Below, piece after piece: positions 14,901 to 25,699 of a stretch of 26,470 nucleotides of DNA. The notes under the pieces were generated by a model that searched no databases, was not told where the DNA came from, and was given only the letters and a program-made list of their open reading frames with translations. The first letter of the stretch is position 1, and each line of letters begins with the position of its first letter. The position numbers and the translations under genes are program-made. The stretch covers positions 1-26,470 of the forward strand of contig DATFMP010000025.1 of the NCBI GenBank assembly GCA_035266845.1, written 5' to 3'. Origin of the DNA: DATFMP01 sp035266845. GTDB lineage: Bacteria; SAR324; JACQKK01.

Positions 14901-15559
14901 GCCGAACTGCAGCAGCGGGGCCGCGAGGTACTGGAGTCCATCGAGCGCGAGGGGCGTTTCGGCGTGCTGCTGCTCTCGCGTCCGTACCATCTGGATTCGG
15001 GCCTGATTCACGGCGTACCGGAGACGCTGCAGGAGTTGGGCTACCCGGTGATCACGCTGCGCTCCATCCCGCGGGACCCGGCGTGGCTGGAGCGCTTCTT
15101 CCGCGAGGATCTGGCGGCGGGGCGCATCACGCATCCACTGGACATCCGGGACGTGTGGCCCGAGGCGCACACGGCCAACAGCGCGCACAAAGTGTGGGGC
15201 GCCAAGTTCGCCGCGCGGCACGCGCACTTGGCCGTGGTGGACCTATCCAGCTTCAAGTGCGGTCACGACTCGCCCACCTACGGGCTGATCGACAACATCC
15301 TCACCACGGCCAACGTCCCCTACCTGGCCCTGCACGACCTGGATGCCAACCGCCCCACGGGCACGCTGCGCATCCGCCTGCGCACCTTCGCCCATGCCTT
15401 GAGGGTGCGCGAGGAGCAACTCGCCGAGCACACCCGCAAGGAGCGCGAACTGGCCGAACGCCTGCGCCGCAAGCGCGAGGAGCTGCTTGCCGGTGGCCGG
15501 GACGACGCTCCGGTGGGGGTACCACCGCTCGCGGCATTGCAACCGGCTGGAGGCCAGCC

Positions 15560-15563
<4 letters not shown>
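11994..15563 (+). CDS. giant double acyl-CoA dehydratase activase / DUF2229 protein
   Basis: An 1189-residue protein fusing two BadF/BadG/BcrA/BcrD-type ATPase domains to a dehydratase-related part. ATPase 1: GIDVGSTTVKL (37-47), ELGGQDAK (135-142), Cys165 in RCASGTG and Cys204 in AAKCGVF. ATPase 2: GVDGGSTSTKAVL (382-394), DVGGQDIKVL (482-491), Cys507 in NQCSAGNG and Cys546 in SYGCAVF. In HgdC-type activases such Cys pairs hold a [4Fe-4S] cluster between two subunits. Residues 676-706 add C-x2-C-x3-C and C706, a likely further cluster site. Residues about 793-1110 form the DUF2229 region (GMPRVLDMW, DPCYPGKV, SSFKCGHDS). A charged tail follows. Family members inject an electron into a dehydratase at the cost of ATP. 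AAGGGGAGG supports ATG 11994. Confidence 0.93.
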
Positions 15564-17179
<1,616 letters not shown>

Positions 17180-17357
17180 TACCGTCCCCCGCCGTCGCCG
17201 CCCTGTCGCCGCCATCCGGTGCGGCGGGCTGAGCGTTGGCGCCACGCCACGCCGCGCCGCGCCCCGGCCCTCCGGCGGTCGCTGCCGTTGCGCGGGGGCA
17301 CCGGGCGTGGTTATCTGGGGGCCTCTTGGCACGACGATTCAATCCGGAGCGCAGCAC

Positions 17358-18236
17358 ATGGCCAACATCAGCACCATCGGCATCATCGGCGCGGGACAGA
17401 TGGGCGGCGGCATCGCCCACGTGGCCTCCCAGGCCGGCTTCAACGTGATCATGCAGGACATCAACGACGCCATCCTCACCAAGTCCCTGGGCGCGATCGA
17501 GAAAAACATGGCCCGCGAGGTGAAGCGCGAGAAGCTCACTGACACACAGGCGAAGGAGGCTCTGGGCCGCATCGCCACCACCACGGAGCTGGCCGCGCTG
17601 GGTCAGGCGCAGCTCGTGATCGAGGCCGCGACCGAGAACGAGACCATCAAGTTCCAGATCTACGACGCGTTCGCCCCGCACCTGGCGGCGGACGCCGTGA
17701 TGGCGTCGAACACCTCGTCGATCTCCATCACGCGGCTGGGCGCGCACATGCCGCACCCGGAGCGCTTCCTGGGCATCCACTTCTTCAACCCCGTGCCCAT
17801 GATGGAACTGGTGGAGCTAATCCGCGGCATCGCCACCCAGGAGGACGCCTACGCCGTGGCCGAGGGCGTGGTGAAGCGCATGGGCAAGACGCCGTACGCA
17901 GCGGCGGATTCTCCCGGTTTCATCGTGAACCGCATCTTCGTGCCCATGCTCAACGAGGCCGTGTTCACGCTGCACGAGGGCGTGGGCAGCGTGGAGGCCA
18001 TCGACGCCGCCATGAAGCTGGGCCTGCGCCACCCCATGGGGCCGCTCACGCTGGCGGACTACATCGGGCTGGACACGGTGCTGGCCGTGATGCGGGTGCT
18101 CTATGCAGAGCTGGGCGATCCCAAGTACCGCCCCTGTCCGCTGCTGGTGCGGCTGGTGGAGGCGGGCTGGCTGGGCGTCAAAGCGGGCAAGGGCTTCTAC
18201 GACTACTCGCAGGATCCGCCCCGGCCCACCGTCTAG
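17358..18236 (+). CDS. 3-hydroxybutyryl-CoA / 3-hydroxyacyl-CoA dehydrogenase
   Basis: A 292-residue NAD-dependent L-3-hydroxyacyl-CoA dehydrogenase, the usual length for Hbd/PaaH proteins. The Rossmann motif GAGQMG lies at 11-16. The catalytic set aligned to the family is S120 (NTSS), H141 (IHFFNPVP), E153 (ELI) and N191 (PGFIVNR). The C-terminal dimerisation domain begins near 186 and includes HPMGPLTLADYIGLD (225-239). CGGAG lies upstream of ATG 17358. It lies 178 bases after the dehydratase gene in the same direction and would oxidise the hydroxyacyl-CoA to 3-oxoacyl-CoA in beta-oxidation or an anaerobic acid pathway. Confidence 0.95.
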   Translation: MANISTIGIIGAGQMGGGIAHVASQAGFNVIMQDINDAILTKSLGAIEKNMAREVKREKLTDTQAKEALGRIATTTELAALGQAQLVIEAATENETIKFQIYDAFAPHLAADAVMASNTSSISITRLGAHMPHPERFLGIHFFNPVPMMELVELIRGIATQEDAYAVAEGVVKRMGKTPYAAADSPGFIVNRIFVPMLNEAVFTLHEGVGSVEAIDAAMKLGLRHPMGPLTLADYIGLDTVLAVMRVLYAELGDPKYRPCPLLVRLVEAGWLGVKAGKGFYDYSQDPPRPTV

Positions 18237-18320
18237 CCACTCCAGTCGCCTGCCGGCGGGCATTGCGCCCGTCGCGCGGCGCCTGTATCCCTAAGGGCGT
18301 CCGGCACCCCATGCCGGGCC

Positions 18321-18351
18321 TTGCCCCCTTTGCCATCGTTCCTGCTAGGAT
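18321..18351 (+). promoter_or_regulatory. weak promoter for the flippase-like gene
   Basis: TTGCCC (18321-18326) and an extended -10 TGCTAGGAT (18343-18351) are 19 bases apart. The start codon at 18362 follows so closely that transcripts would have almost no leader. Confidence 0.3.
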
Positions 18352-18361
18352 GGGCGCCCAT

Positions 18362-19753
18362 ATGAGCGCGCCCGCCACTTCCCCCCGCCCCATCACCCTG
18401 CGCGACGCCACGGCGTTCTTCCTGCCGCTGGTGCTGGTGGCGCAACTGATGATGGTCAGCCACACCGTGATCATGGCGTGGTTGGCGCGCGGACGACTGC
18501 CCACCGAGTCCATCGCGGCGTTCGCCATCGCCTTTGCGCTCAACGGGCTGCTGAGCAGCATGTTCCGCCCACTGCACCAGATCGCGCTGTTCTTCGTCAC
18601 GGATCGGCGCTCGGTGCGACGCGTGTGGAGTTTCGGCATGTCCCTGGCCGTGCTGGCCATGGCGTTCATCTGGGCCGCGGCGCTCACGCCCTTGGGCGAT
18701 TGGATCTACGGGGGCCTGCTGGGCGCCAGCCCGGCCGTGGTGCACGAGGCCCGGGCGGCCTCGCTGATCTTCGCGCTGATCTTCCCGTTCCAGTGTACGC
18801 GCAACGTGGCCGCCGGCCTGCTGATGGTGGCGCGGCACACGCTGCTCATCACCTACGGCACGATGCTGCGCTTCGCCTCGCTCATCGTGTGGCTGGTGCT
18901 GCTGAGCTACGTGCTGCACGGCGCCCAGCTCGGGGCAGCGGCATTGGTGGGGTGCATCGGCGTGGAGGCGCTGTTCATGGTCACCTTCGCGCGGCCCTTC
19001 CACCGGGCGCGGCCAGCCGCCGCCGGTCGGCTGCCGGGCTACGGCGAGATCTGGCGCTTCTCTTGGCCGCTGATCTTCAACGCCATGCTGGAGAACGGGC
19101 TGGTGGTGGTGATCAACGTGTTTGTGGGGCGCCTCCCCGACCCGGATCGAGGCCTGGCCGCCTTCGGCGTGGTGCGTGGGCTGCTGATGCTGATGATGAG
19201 CCCCCTGCGCAATCTGGCGCAGACGACGCAGGCGCTCACCAGGGGCCGCGAGGACCTGCGCCCGGTGCTGCGCTTTGCGTGGCTGGCGGTGGCTGCGTTC
19301 ACGGCGCTGATCGCTGTGCTGTTCTACACGCCGCTGCGCGACGTGATCCTGGCCCGCGTGATGGGCCTCTCGCCCGGGTTGCAAGCGGCGGTGGAACCCG
19401 CGGTGCTGCTGTTCCTGGTCACACCGCCGCTGTGGGGGGTGGGCGCCGCCTATCGGGGGCTGCTGGCCGGGGCAAGGCAGACGGGTGTGCTGGCGATCAC
19501 CGGAGGACTGCGGCTGGCCGCGGCGCTGGTCATCTCCGCCGCGGGGTTGTTCTGGCCGCACGCCAATGGCGCCGTGCTGGGCGTGCTCGCCATGGCGGGG
19601 GCGTTCGGCTGCGAGGCCGTGTGGCTCGGGCGCAGCCTCAACCGCCTCATGCGCGCCGGCGTGGCCTATCCCGAACGCACGTCGCCGCCCGATGCCAGCC
19701 CGGCGGCAGGCACGTCACAGTCCCCGAAGACCCGTCCCGCCAGCGCGGACTGA
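18362..19753 (+). CDS. polytopic membrane protein, MOP flippase/ANKH-like
   Basis: A 463-residue protein with about twelve hydrophobic segments from residue 15 onward and a polar, Pro/Ser-rich tail after about 435. The arrangement of two similar halves, each starting with a long amphipathic helix, and motifs such as FPLVLVAQLMMVSH near the N-terminus suggest the multidrug/oligosaccharidyl-lipid/polysaccharide flippase superfamily or the ANKH-like branch. This is a pattern judgement and no substrate can be given. ATG 18362 was preferred; ATG 18350 in the same frame is possible. No strong ribosome site precedes either. It lies after the hydroxyacyl-CoA dehydrogenase gene with 125 bases between. 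Confidence 0.8.
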   Translation: MSAPATSPRPITLRDATAFFLPLVLVAQLMMVSHTVIMAWLARGRLPTESIAAFAIAFALNGLLSSMFRPLHQIALFFVTDRRSVRRVWSFGMSLAVLAMAFIWAAALTPLGDWIYGGLLGASPAVVHEARAASLIFALIFPFQCTRNVAAGLLMVARHTLLITYGTMLRFASLIVWLVLLSYVLHGAQLGAAALVGCIGVEALFMVTFARPFHRARPAAAGRLPGYGEIWRFSWPLIFNAMLENGLVVVINVFVGRLPDPDRGLAAFGVVRGLLMLMMSPLRNLAQTTQALTRGREDLRPVLRFAWLAVAAFTALIAVLFYTPLRDVILARVMGLSPGLQAAVEPAVLLFLVTPPLWGVGAAYRGLLAGARQTGVLAITGGLRLAAALVISAAGLFWPHANGAVLGVLAMAGAFGCEAVWLGRSLNRLMRAGVAYPERTSPPDASPAAGTSQSPKTRPASAD

Positions 19754-19811
19754 CCCGGCACCACACCTGTCATTCCGGTTGGGTTCATGAGCCCAGGGCC
19801 GACGAGGGGAT

Positions 19812-19834
19812 TCCAAGGGGCGGCACCCCTTGGA
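19812..19834. terminator. hairpin between convergent genes
   Basis: TCCAAGGGG (19812-19820) pairs exactly with CCCCTTGGA (19826-19834) over 5 bases. It lies between the convergent flippase-like and amidohydrolase genes and is a plausible bidirectional stop. Confidence 0.5.
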
Positions 19835-19859
19835 CAACCTCCGGTGACTCCGTGTGCGC

Positions 19860-20849
19860 TCAGCCCTCGGCGAGGCCCAGGAACTCCAGTGCCGTGCGGT
19901 GGTGGATGCGCTCGCGGTCTGCATCGCTTAGGCCGGTGGCCGACTTCAGGTGCAGGCCGGGCGGCACCTCGCGGATCGCGAAGGGATAGTCCGAGCCCAC
20001 CGTGATGCGGCTGGGCCCGAACTTCTCGATGAGATAGCGCACCGCGGCCGAATCGTAGAGCAGCGTGTCGAAGTAGAAATTGCCGATGTAGTCGGAGGGC
20101 AGCTTGGGCAGGAACTGCTCCATGGTGTGCCAGCCCTGATCCAGGCGCGGCAGCATCATGGCAAAGCCGCCGCCGCCGTGGCTGAACAGCACGCGCAGGT
20201 TCGGGCAGCGTTCGATCACGCCACCCGTGATGAGCGTCGCCGCCGCGAGCACATTCTCCTGCGGAAAGCCGATCAGGTTGTTCAGCAGCGGCGCGCCGGA
20301 AAAACGGCCCGCGTCCGTGGGGTCCTGGGCGTGCACGAAGATCGGCAACCCCTGCTTTTCCGCTTCCTGGAAGAACGGGAGGAAGCGCGGATCGCCCAGG
20401 GAGTGACCGTCGATGTTCGTGCCGATCTCGATGCCTTGCAGCCCCAGCTTTTTCACCTCGGCCAGCTCCTTGGCGGCCAGCTCCGGGTGCTGCACGGGCA
20501 CGATGCCCAGGCCGTAGAAGCGGTCCGGCGCAGCGTGCATCATCTCGACGATCGTCTCGTTCACGTACCGGCAGAAGTCCCGCCCCTCATCCGGCTGGGC
20601 CCAGTAAGAGAACAAGCGGGGCATGGGCGAGAGCACCTGGCGGCCCACGCCTTCGTGCTCCATGTCGTCCAGGCGGCGCGGAACGCTCCAGCACTGGTCG
20701 GTGACCGTCCGGAAGTTCTTTCCGGAGATCATGACCCGCGCGCTGCAGGAATCCACGGGGTCCATTACCGGCCAGCGGTCGCCGCCCGCGCGGCGGGAAA
20801 AGTCCGGCATCTTCTCCGGGACGATGTGCGTGTGAACGTCGATCAGCAT
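19860..20849 (-). CDS. amidohydrolase family protein, ACMSD-like
   Basis: A 329-residue TIM-barrel enzyme of the amidohydrolase-2 group, related to aminocarboxymuconate-semialdehyde decarboxylase. Metal-binding residues are H6 and H8 (DVHTH), H173 (FVHAQD) and D287 (GSDYP), with H224 (FSHGGGG) as catalytic His; the spacing agrees with ACMSD. This group decarboxylates or hydrolyses aromatic and muconate-type acids in the cytoplasm. The gene is the last of a minus-strand group, 91 bases after dctM, so its substrate may be the compound brought in by the TRAP transporter. No strong ribosome site is seen ahead of ATG 20849, but MLIDVHTH is the standard start. Confidence 0.92.
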   Translation of the reverse strand: MLIDVHTHIVPEKMPDFSRRAGGDRWPVMDPVDSCSARVMISGKNFRTVTDQCWSVPRRLDDMEHEGVGRQVLSPMPRLFSYWAQPDEGRDFCRYVNETIVEMMHAAPDRFYGLGIVPVQHPELAAKELAEVKKLGLQGIEIGTNIDGHSLGDPRFLPFFQEAEKQGLPIFVHAQDPTDAGRFSGAPLLNNLIGFPQENVLAAATLITGGVIERCPNLRVLFSHGGGGFAMMLPRLDQGWHTMEQFLPKLPSDYIGNFYFDTLLYDSAAVRYLIEKFGPSRITVGSDYPFAIREVPPGLHLKSATGLSDADRERIHHRTALEFLGLAEG

Positions 20850-20940
20850 GAGCGGTCAGCAGGGTTGATGGGTGAACGGAACGGTGCCGCGCGACCGGCC
20901 CGGTAGCCCGGGCGGCGTCAACGCGGACACTCGGATGCGG

Positions 20941-22254
20941 TCAGTGCATCAGGTTGGGCAACCAGAGCACGAACTGGGGAAAGAGGATCATCAGCGCGAT
21001 CAGGATCGTATCGCACACCAGGAACGGGAAGGCGGCGCTGGCCACCTCCAGCAGTGTGGTGCCCTTGGGGGCCACGCCGATCATGATGAACAGCAGCAGC
21101 CCGAAGGGCGGCGTCGTGCCGCTCATTTCCAGTGCCAGCAGCACCAACAGGCCGAACCAGATGGGGTCCACCCCCAGCACGTGAATGAGCGGGAAGAAGA
21201 TGGGTACGGAGATGAGCATCATGGACACGGGGTCCATGAACATCCCCAGCGCCAGCAGGGTGATGAACATGATGAGCACCATGGCCACCGTGGGCAGACT
21301 GAAGCCCGTGGCCCAGCTCAACATGCCCGAGCTCGCGCCGGAGTACGACAGCAGCTCGCTGAACACCGCCGAGTTCATGATGATGAAGAACACCATCCCG
21401 GAGACGCGGATGGTGGACTCGAACGACGTGCGGATCACCTGCCAGGTGAGCAGGCGGAAGGCCACCGTGAGGATCAGCACGCCCAGTACGCCAAAGGCCG
21501 CGGCCTCGGTGGGTGTGGAGATGCCCAGCAGGATGAAGCCGATCACCATGAACACCACCAGGCCCATGGGCAGCAGGTTCACCACCACCGCACGTCCCTT
21601 CTCCAGCCAGCCCAGCCGGGGCACTTCGTAGGCGGGCGCGCCGGCCGGGTTCAGCTTGATCTGCAGGAAGATCATGACCGAGAACAGGCAGGCCAGCACG
21701 ATGCCCGGCAGCAGGCCCGCGATGAGCAACTGGCCCACATCGATGTTGGCGATGCTCGCCAGCAGCACGGCCAGGTTGGACGGCGGGATGATCATCGCCA
21801 GGCCGCCCGTGCCCAGGATCGGCCCCATGCTCATGCGCTTGTTGTAGCCGCGCCGGTCCATCTCCGGCAGCATCAGCGAGCCCAGCATGGCCGTGTTGGC
21901 CATGGAGGAGCCGGTGAGCGTGGAGAACATCGCCCCGCCCAGTACCGTGAGGTAGCACAGGCGCCCCCGCAGCTTGCCCATCAGCTTGTCCAGCGTGTCG
22001 AACACCCGCAGGGCCAGCCCCGAATGGAAGAACAGGGCCCCCATCAGGATGAACAGCGGCACGGGCGCCAGGGCAAATCGGGTCAGCATGGAGGTGGAGT
22101 TGTCCACCATCTGCAGCAGACCCGCCAAGTGTCCCACGAACACCAGGCTGCCCACGATATTGGCGGTGAGAAACGCGAGGGCGACGGGAACGCCCAGGGC
22201 CATCAAGCCGATGACCATGCCCAGCATGAGGGCCCCGGCGGTGTACCACTCCAC
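20941..22254 (-). CDS. dctM: TRAP transporter large permease
   Basis: A 437-residue inner-membrane protein of the DctM family with about twelve helices. It is the sodium- or proton-coupled transport channel for an organic acid. Typical features are APVPLFILMGALFFHSG (63-79), a GSSMANTAMLGSLMLPEM segment, a PPSNLAV motif, and the C-terminal repeat with MFMDPVSMMLI and TTPPFGLLLF. The start is GTG 22254, three bases after the dctQ stop, so translation is probably coupled. The gene belongs to the dctP-dctQ-dctM unit. Confidence 0.95.
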   Translation of the reverse strand: MEWYTAGALMLGMVIGLMALGVPVALAFLTANIVGSLVFVGHLAGLLQMVDNSTSMLTRFALAPVPLFILMGALFFHSGLALRVFDTLDKLMGKLRGRLCYLTVLGGAMFSTLTGSSMANTAMLGSLMLPEMDRRGYNKRMSMGPILGTGGLAMIIPPSNLAVLLASIANIDVGQLLIAGLLPGIVLACLFSVMIFLQIKLNPAGAPAYEVPRLGWLEKGRAVVVNLLPMGLVVFMVIGFILLGISTPTEAAAFGVLGVLILTVAFRLLTWQVIRTSFESTIRVSGMVFFIIMNSAVFSELLSYSGASSGMLSWATGFSLPTVAMVLIMFITLLALGMFMDPVSMMLISVPIFFPLIHVLGVDPIWFGLLVLLALEMSGTTPPFGLLLFIMIGVAPKGTTLLEVASAAFPFLVCDTILIALMILFPQFVLWLPNLMH

Positions 22255-22257
22255 GGG

Positions 22258-22770
22258 TTAGACGCTGTCCCTGGGTTTGGTGCGGTCGGTATACATGGTG
22301 TCCTTGCCGATCAGGTAGCGCGTGAATTCCAGTGCCACGAACACGAACCCGATCGGGATCGGCAGGTACAGCGACCACATGGGCATATCGATGCCGCGCT
22401 CGTCGTACAGATTCATCTGGATGGACTGTACGAACAGCTCCACCGCGAACCAGGCGAAGATGAGCGAGACGACGATGGAAAGCAGATAGGCGAACTTGGC
22501 GCAGATGCGCTCAACGCTCCGCGGCAGGCGGGAGGTGAGCGCATCCACGAAGACGTGGCCCTTCTGGCGCACCAGATAGGGCGCCGCGAACATGGTCATG
22601 TACAGCAGGGCATACTCCACCACCGCGATGGTGTACGACGGCGGGGAAAACCCCAGCGTGCGCACGGTCACATCCACGATGATCAACACGAATGCCACCG
22701 CGATCGTGACCGCGGACAGCACCGCAAGGGCATTGACCAGCCAGTTGTAGCCCGCGGCGATCGATTTCAT
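22258..22770 (-). CDS. dctQ: TRAP transporter small permease
   Basis: A 170-residue membrane protein with four hydrophobic segments, the size and topology of DctQ. The pattern ERICAKF in the cytoplasmic loop and MPMWSLYLPIPIGFVFVALEF near the C-terminus are typical (the Pro-Met-Trp and Pro-Ile-Gly elements recur in the family). ATG 22770 lies 34 bases after the dctP stop. Longer in-frame starts would overlap dctP and are not supported. It forms the membrane complex with DctM. Confidence 0.93.
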   Translation of the reverse strand: MKSIAAGYNWLVNALAVLSAVTIAVAFVLIIVDVTVRTLGFSPPSYTIAVVEYALLYMTMFAAPYLVRQKGHVFVDALTSRLPRSVERICAKFAYLLSIVVSLIFAWFAVELFVQSIQMNLYDERGIDMPMWSLYLPIPIGFVFVALEFTRYLIGKDTMYTDRTKPRDSV

Positions 22771-22804
22771 GGCCGATTCCACGGCGCGCCTCCCCGGCGT
22801 CCGG

Positions 22805-23824
22805 TTACTGCTCGGCCTTGTACATCTTGCTGCGCAGCGTCTCCAACTCCTCCTTACTGAGCCGCTTGCCGATGTAAGCCCACATCGAGTCGTAGGCGGC
22901 ATTCAGGTAGGCGGTGCGGGCCTTGCCGGTCAGCGTGTAAATCTGCACGCCATCCTTGACCACGGTGGCTTCGTCGGCCTTGCCATCCTGGTGCATGCGG
23001 TCGATGGAGGCCTGCTCGTATTGTGCGCCCACCTTCTGCAGCACGTCCTTGGCCGCCTGGGGCAGGGAATTCCACTTGTCGTAGTTGATCAGCACCAGGT
23101 TGGCCAAGTGATAGAACGGCGGATCGATGCGGTACTTGACGGCCTTGGCCAAGCCCATCGAGCCCAGGCCCACCGACGGCCAGCCGAATCCATCCACCAC
23201 GCCGCGCTGCAGGGCCGTGTACACGTCGCCCACGGGCATGGACACGATGTTGGCACCCAGCGCCGTCAGCAGCGGACGGTACGCGCCCGTGCTGCGCATC
23301 TTGAACCCGGACATGTCCACGTGGCCGTCCTTCACCGGAGGCTTGCGGTCCGTGTACAGGTAGAACTGGGCGCCCCACTCGCCCCAGGCCACGATCTTGG
23401 CGTTGAGCTTCTCCTTCCAGACCTTGCTGATCATGTCGAAGCCGCCATCGGCGCGAACTTCCTGGGGCGTCTTGTTGGACGCGATCAGCGTCAGGCCCTG
23501 GGGCGCGATGCCGCCGTAGTAGGCCGTGGGCGAGTGCAGCATGTCGAACACACCACGCTTGAGCGCCAGCACCGCCTTCTTGGGCGGAGTCACCTCCGGG
23601 CCGCCCACGTACTGGATGTGCACGATGCCCTTGCCCACTTCGTTGACCTTGGCCACATAGAGGGACAAGAAGCTCTGGGACAGGTCGTGCTGCCGCGGCA
23701 GCGCGGTCACGGCCCGCAACGTCACCTCCGAGGCCTGGGCGGACCAGCCGAAGGCCAGCGCGGCCATGAGCGTGGCGGCAAAGGCCACGGCGAGTCGCTT
23801 CAAGGTCGAACGATTCTGAGACAT
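22805..23824 (-). CDS. dctP: TRAP transporter substrate-binding protein
   Basis: A 339-residue periplasmic protein. A signal peptide with basic start, hydrophobic core and probable cleavage after AQA (residue 31) is followed by the DctP fold. The segment FKMRSTGAYRPLLTALGANIVSMP (174-197) holds R177, which in the family forms a salt bridge with the substrate carboxylate. DVYTALQRGVVDG (200-212) is the family signature. GGAGGGG precedes ATG 23824. The first gene of the TRAP unit; the acid bound cannot be told. Context points to an aromatic or related acid because an ACMSD-like enzyme follows in the same transcript. Confidence 0.95.
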   Translation of the reverse strand: MSQNRSTLKRLAVAFAATLMAALAFGWSAQASEVTLRAVTALPRQHDLSQSFLSLYVAKVNEVGKGIVHIQYVGGPEVTPPKKAVLALKRGVFDMLHSPTAYYGGIAPQGLTLIASNKTPQEVRADGGFDMISKVWKEKLNAKIVAWGEWGAQFYLYTDRKPPVKDGHVDMSGFKMRSTGAYRPLLTALGANIVSMPVGDVYTALQRGVVDGFGWPSVGLGSMGLAKAVKYRIDPPFYHLANLVLINYDKWNSLPQAAKDVLQKVGAQYEQASIDRMHQDGKADEATVVKDGVQIYTLTGKARTAYLNAAYDSMWAYIGKRLSKEELETLRSKMYKAEQ

Positions 23825-24050
23825 CAGGTCCCCTCCATCCAGTTGCGTGGCAATCAAGCAGTCGCGAAAAGTGGCTGGTCTCACGGTGTGACAACAACGC
23901 GGACAACACCGATATTCCCCGCCGCCTGCCGGCCCCATTCCGCCGACGGTGCGGCACGGGCTTCCCTACCACACCGACCGGAACAGCGTCCAGCACAAAA
24001 GCCCCGCCGAGGCCCTCCTGGGCCGTCTGCGGCTTCGCCAGCGCCCACCA

Positions 24051-24788
24051 TCAGCGGCGATAGAAGAGCCCGAACAGCGCTACGCCCACCAGCAGCGCCA
24101 GTGCGATACGGCGGTAGATGGCGTCGTTGGCGTGGCGGAACAGCCAGGTGCCGCCCCAGATCGAGACGATCTGCACGGGCCACAGCGCCATCGTGCGGGT
24201 CACCGTCTCCATCGTGTAGACGCCGTGCGACAGCAGGCTCAGGCACGTGCCGGCGTTGAGAAACGTGTAGTAGGTAATCAGGTTGGCGCGGTTGGTATGC
24301 GCCTTGTTGGGCCCGGCCAGCATGTACAGCACCACCGGCGGGCCGCCCACTCCCGTGGCGCCGTTGATAAAGCCGCTCACGGCACCCGTGCCCGCGGCAC
24401 CCCAGCGGCCAGGCTTGACCGGGTAGCGCCAGCCGCTCATCAGCACCAGCGCCAGGAGCAGCACGATGCCTGCGATGCTGCGCCGCATCACCTCCGGCGA
24501 AAGCGTGAGCAGCACCAGCGAGCCCAGCGGGACGGCCAGCAGGCCCATGATCGTCAGGGGCAGCACTTCGCGCCGGTCCGCATCGCGAACCACGGACGGC
24601 AAGAGCTGCAGCGAGGCCAGCGTGCCCAGGCCGGCCATGGTGGCTACGGCCTGCGCCGGCGTGAAGAGGATCGCGAAGACCGGCGCCATCATCATGGCAG
24701 CGCCGAAGCCCGAGAAGCCCCGCACGATGCCCGCCAGCACGGTGGCCCCCATGGCAAGGAGCAGAGCGGGCGGCAGGACGGCGTGCAT
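24051..24788 (-). CDS. TauE/SafE family sulfite/anion exporter-like permease (copy 1)
   Basis: A 245-residue membrane protein with about seven to eight helices. The repeat elements VRGFSGFGAAMMMAP (22-36) and a second block with SGFINGATGVGGPPVVLYML match the TauE/SafE domain, which contains two repeats of a Gly/Pro-rich motif. Members transport organic sulfonates, sulfite or other small anions, often outward. ATG 24788 was chosen because the hydrophobic N-terminus begins there. The upstream neighbour encodes a paralog of identical length. The 226 bases to dctP (23825-24050) hold no gene and probably contain the TRAP promoter, though no clear element was seen. Confidence 0.9.
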   Translation of the reverse strand: MHAVLPPALLLAMGATVLAGIVRGFSGFGAAMMMAPVFAILFTPAQAVATMAGLGTLASLQLLPSVVRDADRREVLPLTIMGLLAVPLGSLVLLTLSPEVMRRSIAGIVLLLALVLMSGWRYPVKPGRWGAAGTGAVSGFINGATGVGGPPVVLYMLAGPNKAHTNRANLITYYTFLNAGTCLSLLSHGVYTMETVTRTMALWPVQIVSIWGGTWLFRHANDAIYRRIALALLVGVALFGLFYRR

Positions 24789-24916
24789 GGGTGAACGGCT
24801 CCGGAAACGGGCGGCGCTGGGCAACATGGCGGTCGCGCCCGGCACTTTGACGGCGCGACCCGTCCCGCTTTAGCGTGGACGGCCGGCGCTTGTAAAGGGC
24901 CCCTGCGCAGCGGGCT

Positions 24917-25654
24917 TCACGCCAGCAGGCCGAACAGGCCGATCAGCAGAATCAGCACCAGGGCCAGCCAGCGCAAGATCTGCTCCCCGGCGCGGCGGAA
25001 GAGGTGCCCGCCCACCCAGGTGGCCGCCACCGAGACCGGCACCAGCAGCAGCGTGCGCTCCAGCGTGCCCGCCGCGAAGGCGCCCTGCGTCGCGTACAGC
25101 AGCAGCGCCGCCAGATCCAACAGTGTGAAGTAGCCGATCAGTTGCTGGCGATTGACCGCGGCGGAGTCCGGGCCCGCATACAGCAGCAGCACCACTGGCG
25201 GCCCGGGGGTGCCGGCCAGGCCCTCCAGCAGCCCGCTCAGCGCGGAGACTCCCAGCGCCGCGGGCAGCCCCGGCCGCCGCCGCGCCCGCCAGCCCAGCAT
25301 CAGCAGCGCCGCCAGCACCGCCACGATGCCGCCGATGGCGCGGCGCATCACCTCGGGCGGCAGGTGCACCACCAGCCACACGCCCAGCGGCAGGGCCGCC
25401 AGGGCCGCGAGGCCCATGGGCGCCACCTCGCGCCAGCGGATGTGCCGGGCGGCGCCGGGCAGAAGCTGCAGGTAGCCCACCAGCTCGATCGTGATCACCA
25501 TCGCCACGGCCGGGGCCGGCCCCCACAGCAGACTCAGGATCGGCGCCATCACCAGCGCGCCGCCGAAGCCGGCCAGTCCGCGCACCAAGCCCGCCAGCAC
25601 CACCGCCGCGGCACCCAGGCCCAGCGCGGGATCGATCAGCTCAGCGCCGGGCAT
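24917..25654 (-). CDS. TauE/SafE family permease (copy 2)
   Basis: A 245-residue paralog of the next gene downstream, same length and same order of motifs: VRGLAGFGGALVMAP (24-38), PPEVMRRAIGGIVAVL (99-114) against SPEVMRRSIAGIVLLL in copy 1, and LSGLLEGLAGTPGPPVVLLLYAGP. Differences are spread over the whole length, so the duplication is old and the two may have different substrates or form a complex. The start follows the aminotransferase stop by 45 bases, suggesting cotranscription with it. Confidence 0.9.
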   Translation of the reverse strand: MPGAELIDPALGLGAAAVVLAGLVRGLAGFGGALVMAPILSLLWGPAPAVAMVITIELVGYLQLLPGAARHIRWREVAPMGLAALAALPLGVWLVVHLPPEVMRRAIGGIVAVLAALLMLGWRARRRPGLPAALGVSALSGLLEGLAGTPGPPVVLLLYAGPDSAAVNRQQLIGYFTLLDLAALLLYATQGAFAAGTLERTLLLVPVSVAATWVGGHLFRRAGEQILRWLALVLILLIGLFGLLA

Positions 25655-25699
25655 GGCGGATGCCCGGGGGCCGGTGCCGGCCGCGGACGCGCCGGGCCC

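Noticed and set aside
11901..15227. 1108-codon open frame antisense to the giant activase gene
   Set aside because: Its translation is low in complexity (His/Arg/Ala/Gln/Leu) without motifs. Long antisense frames are common opposite G+C-rich genes, and the + strand frame has clear ATPase and cysteine motifs.
20872..22860. 662-codon + strand frame opposite the TRAP genes
   Set aside because: A His/Gln/Glu-rich translation is the usual antisense image of membrane protein genes; dctM and dctQ on the other strand are certain.
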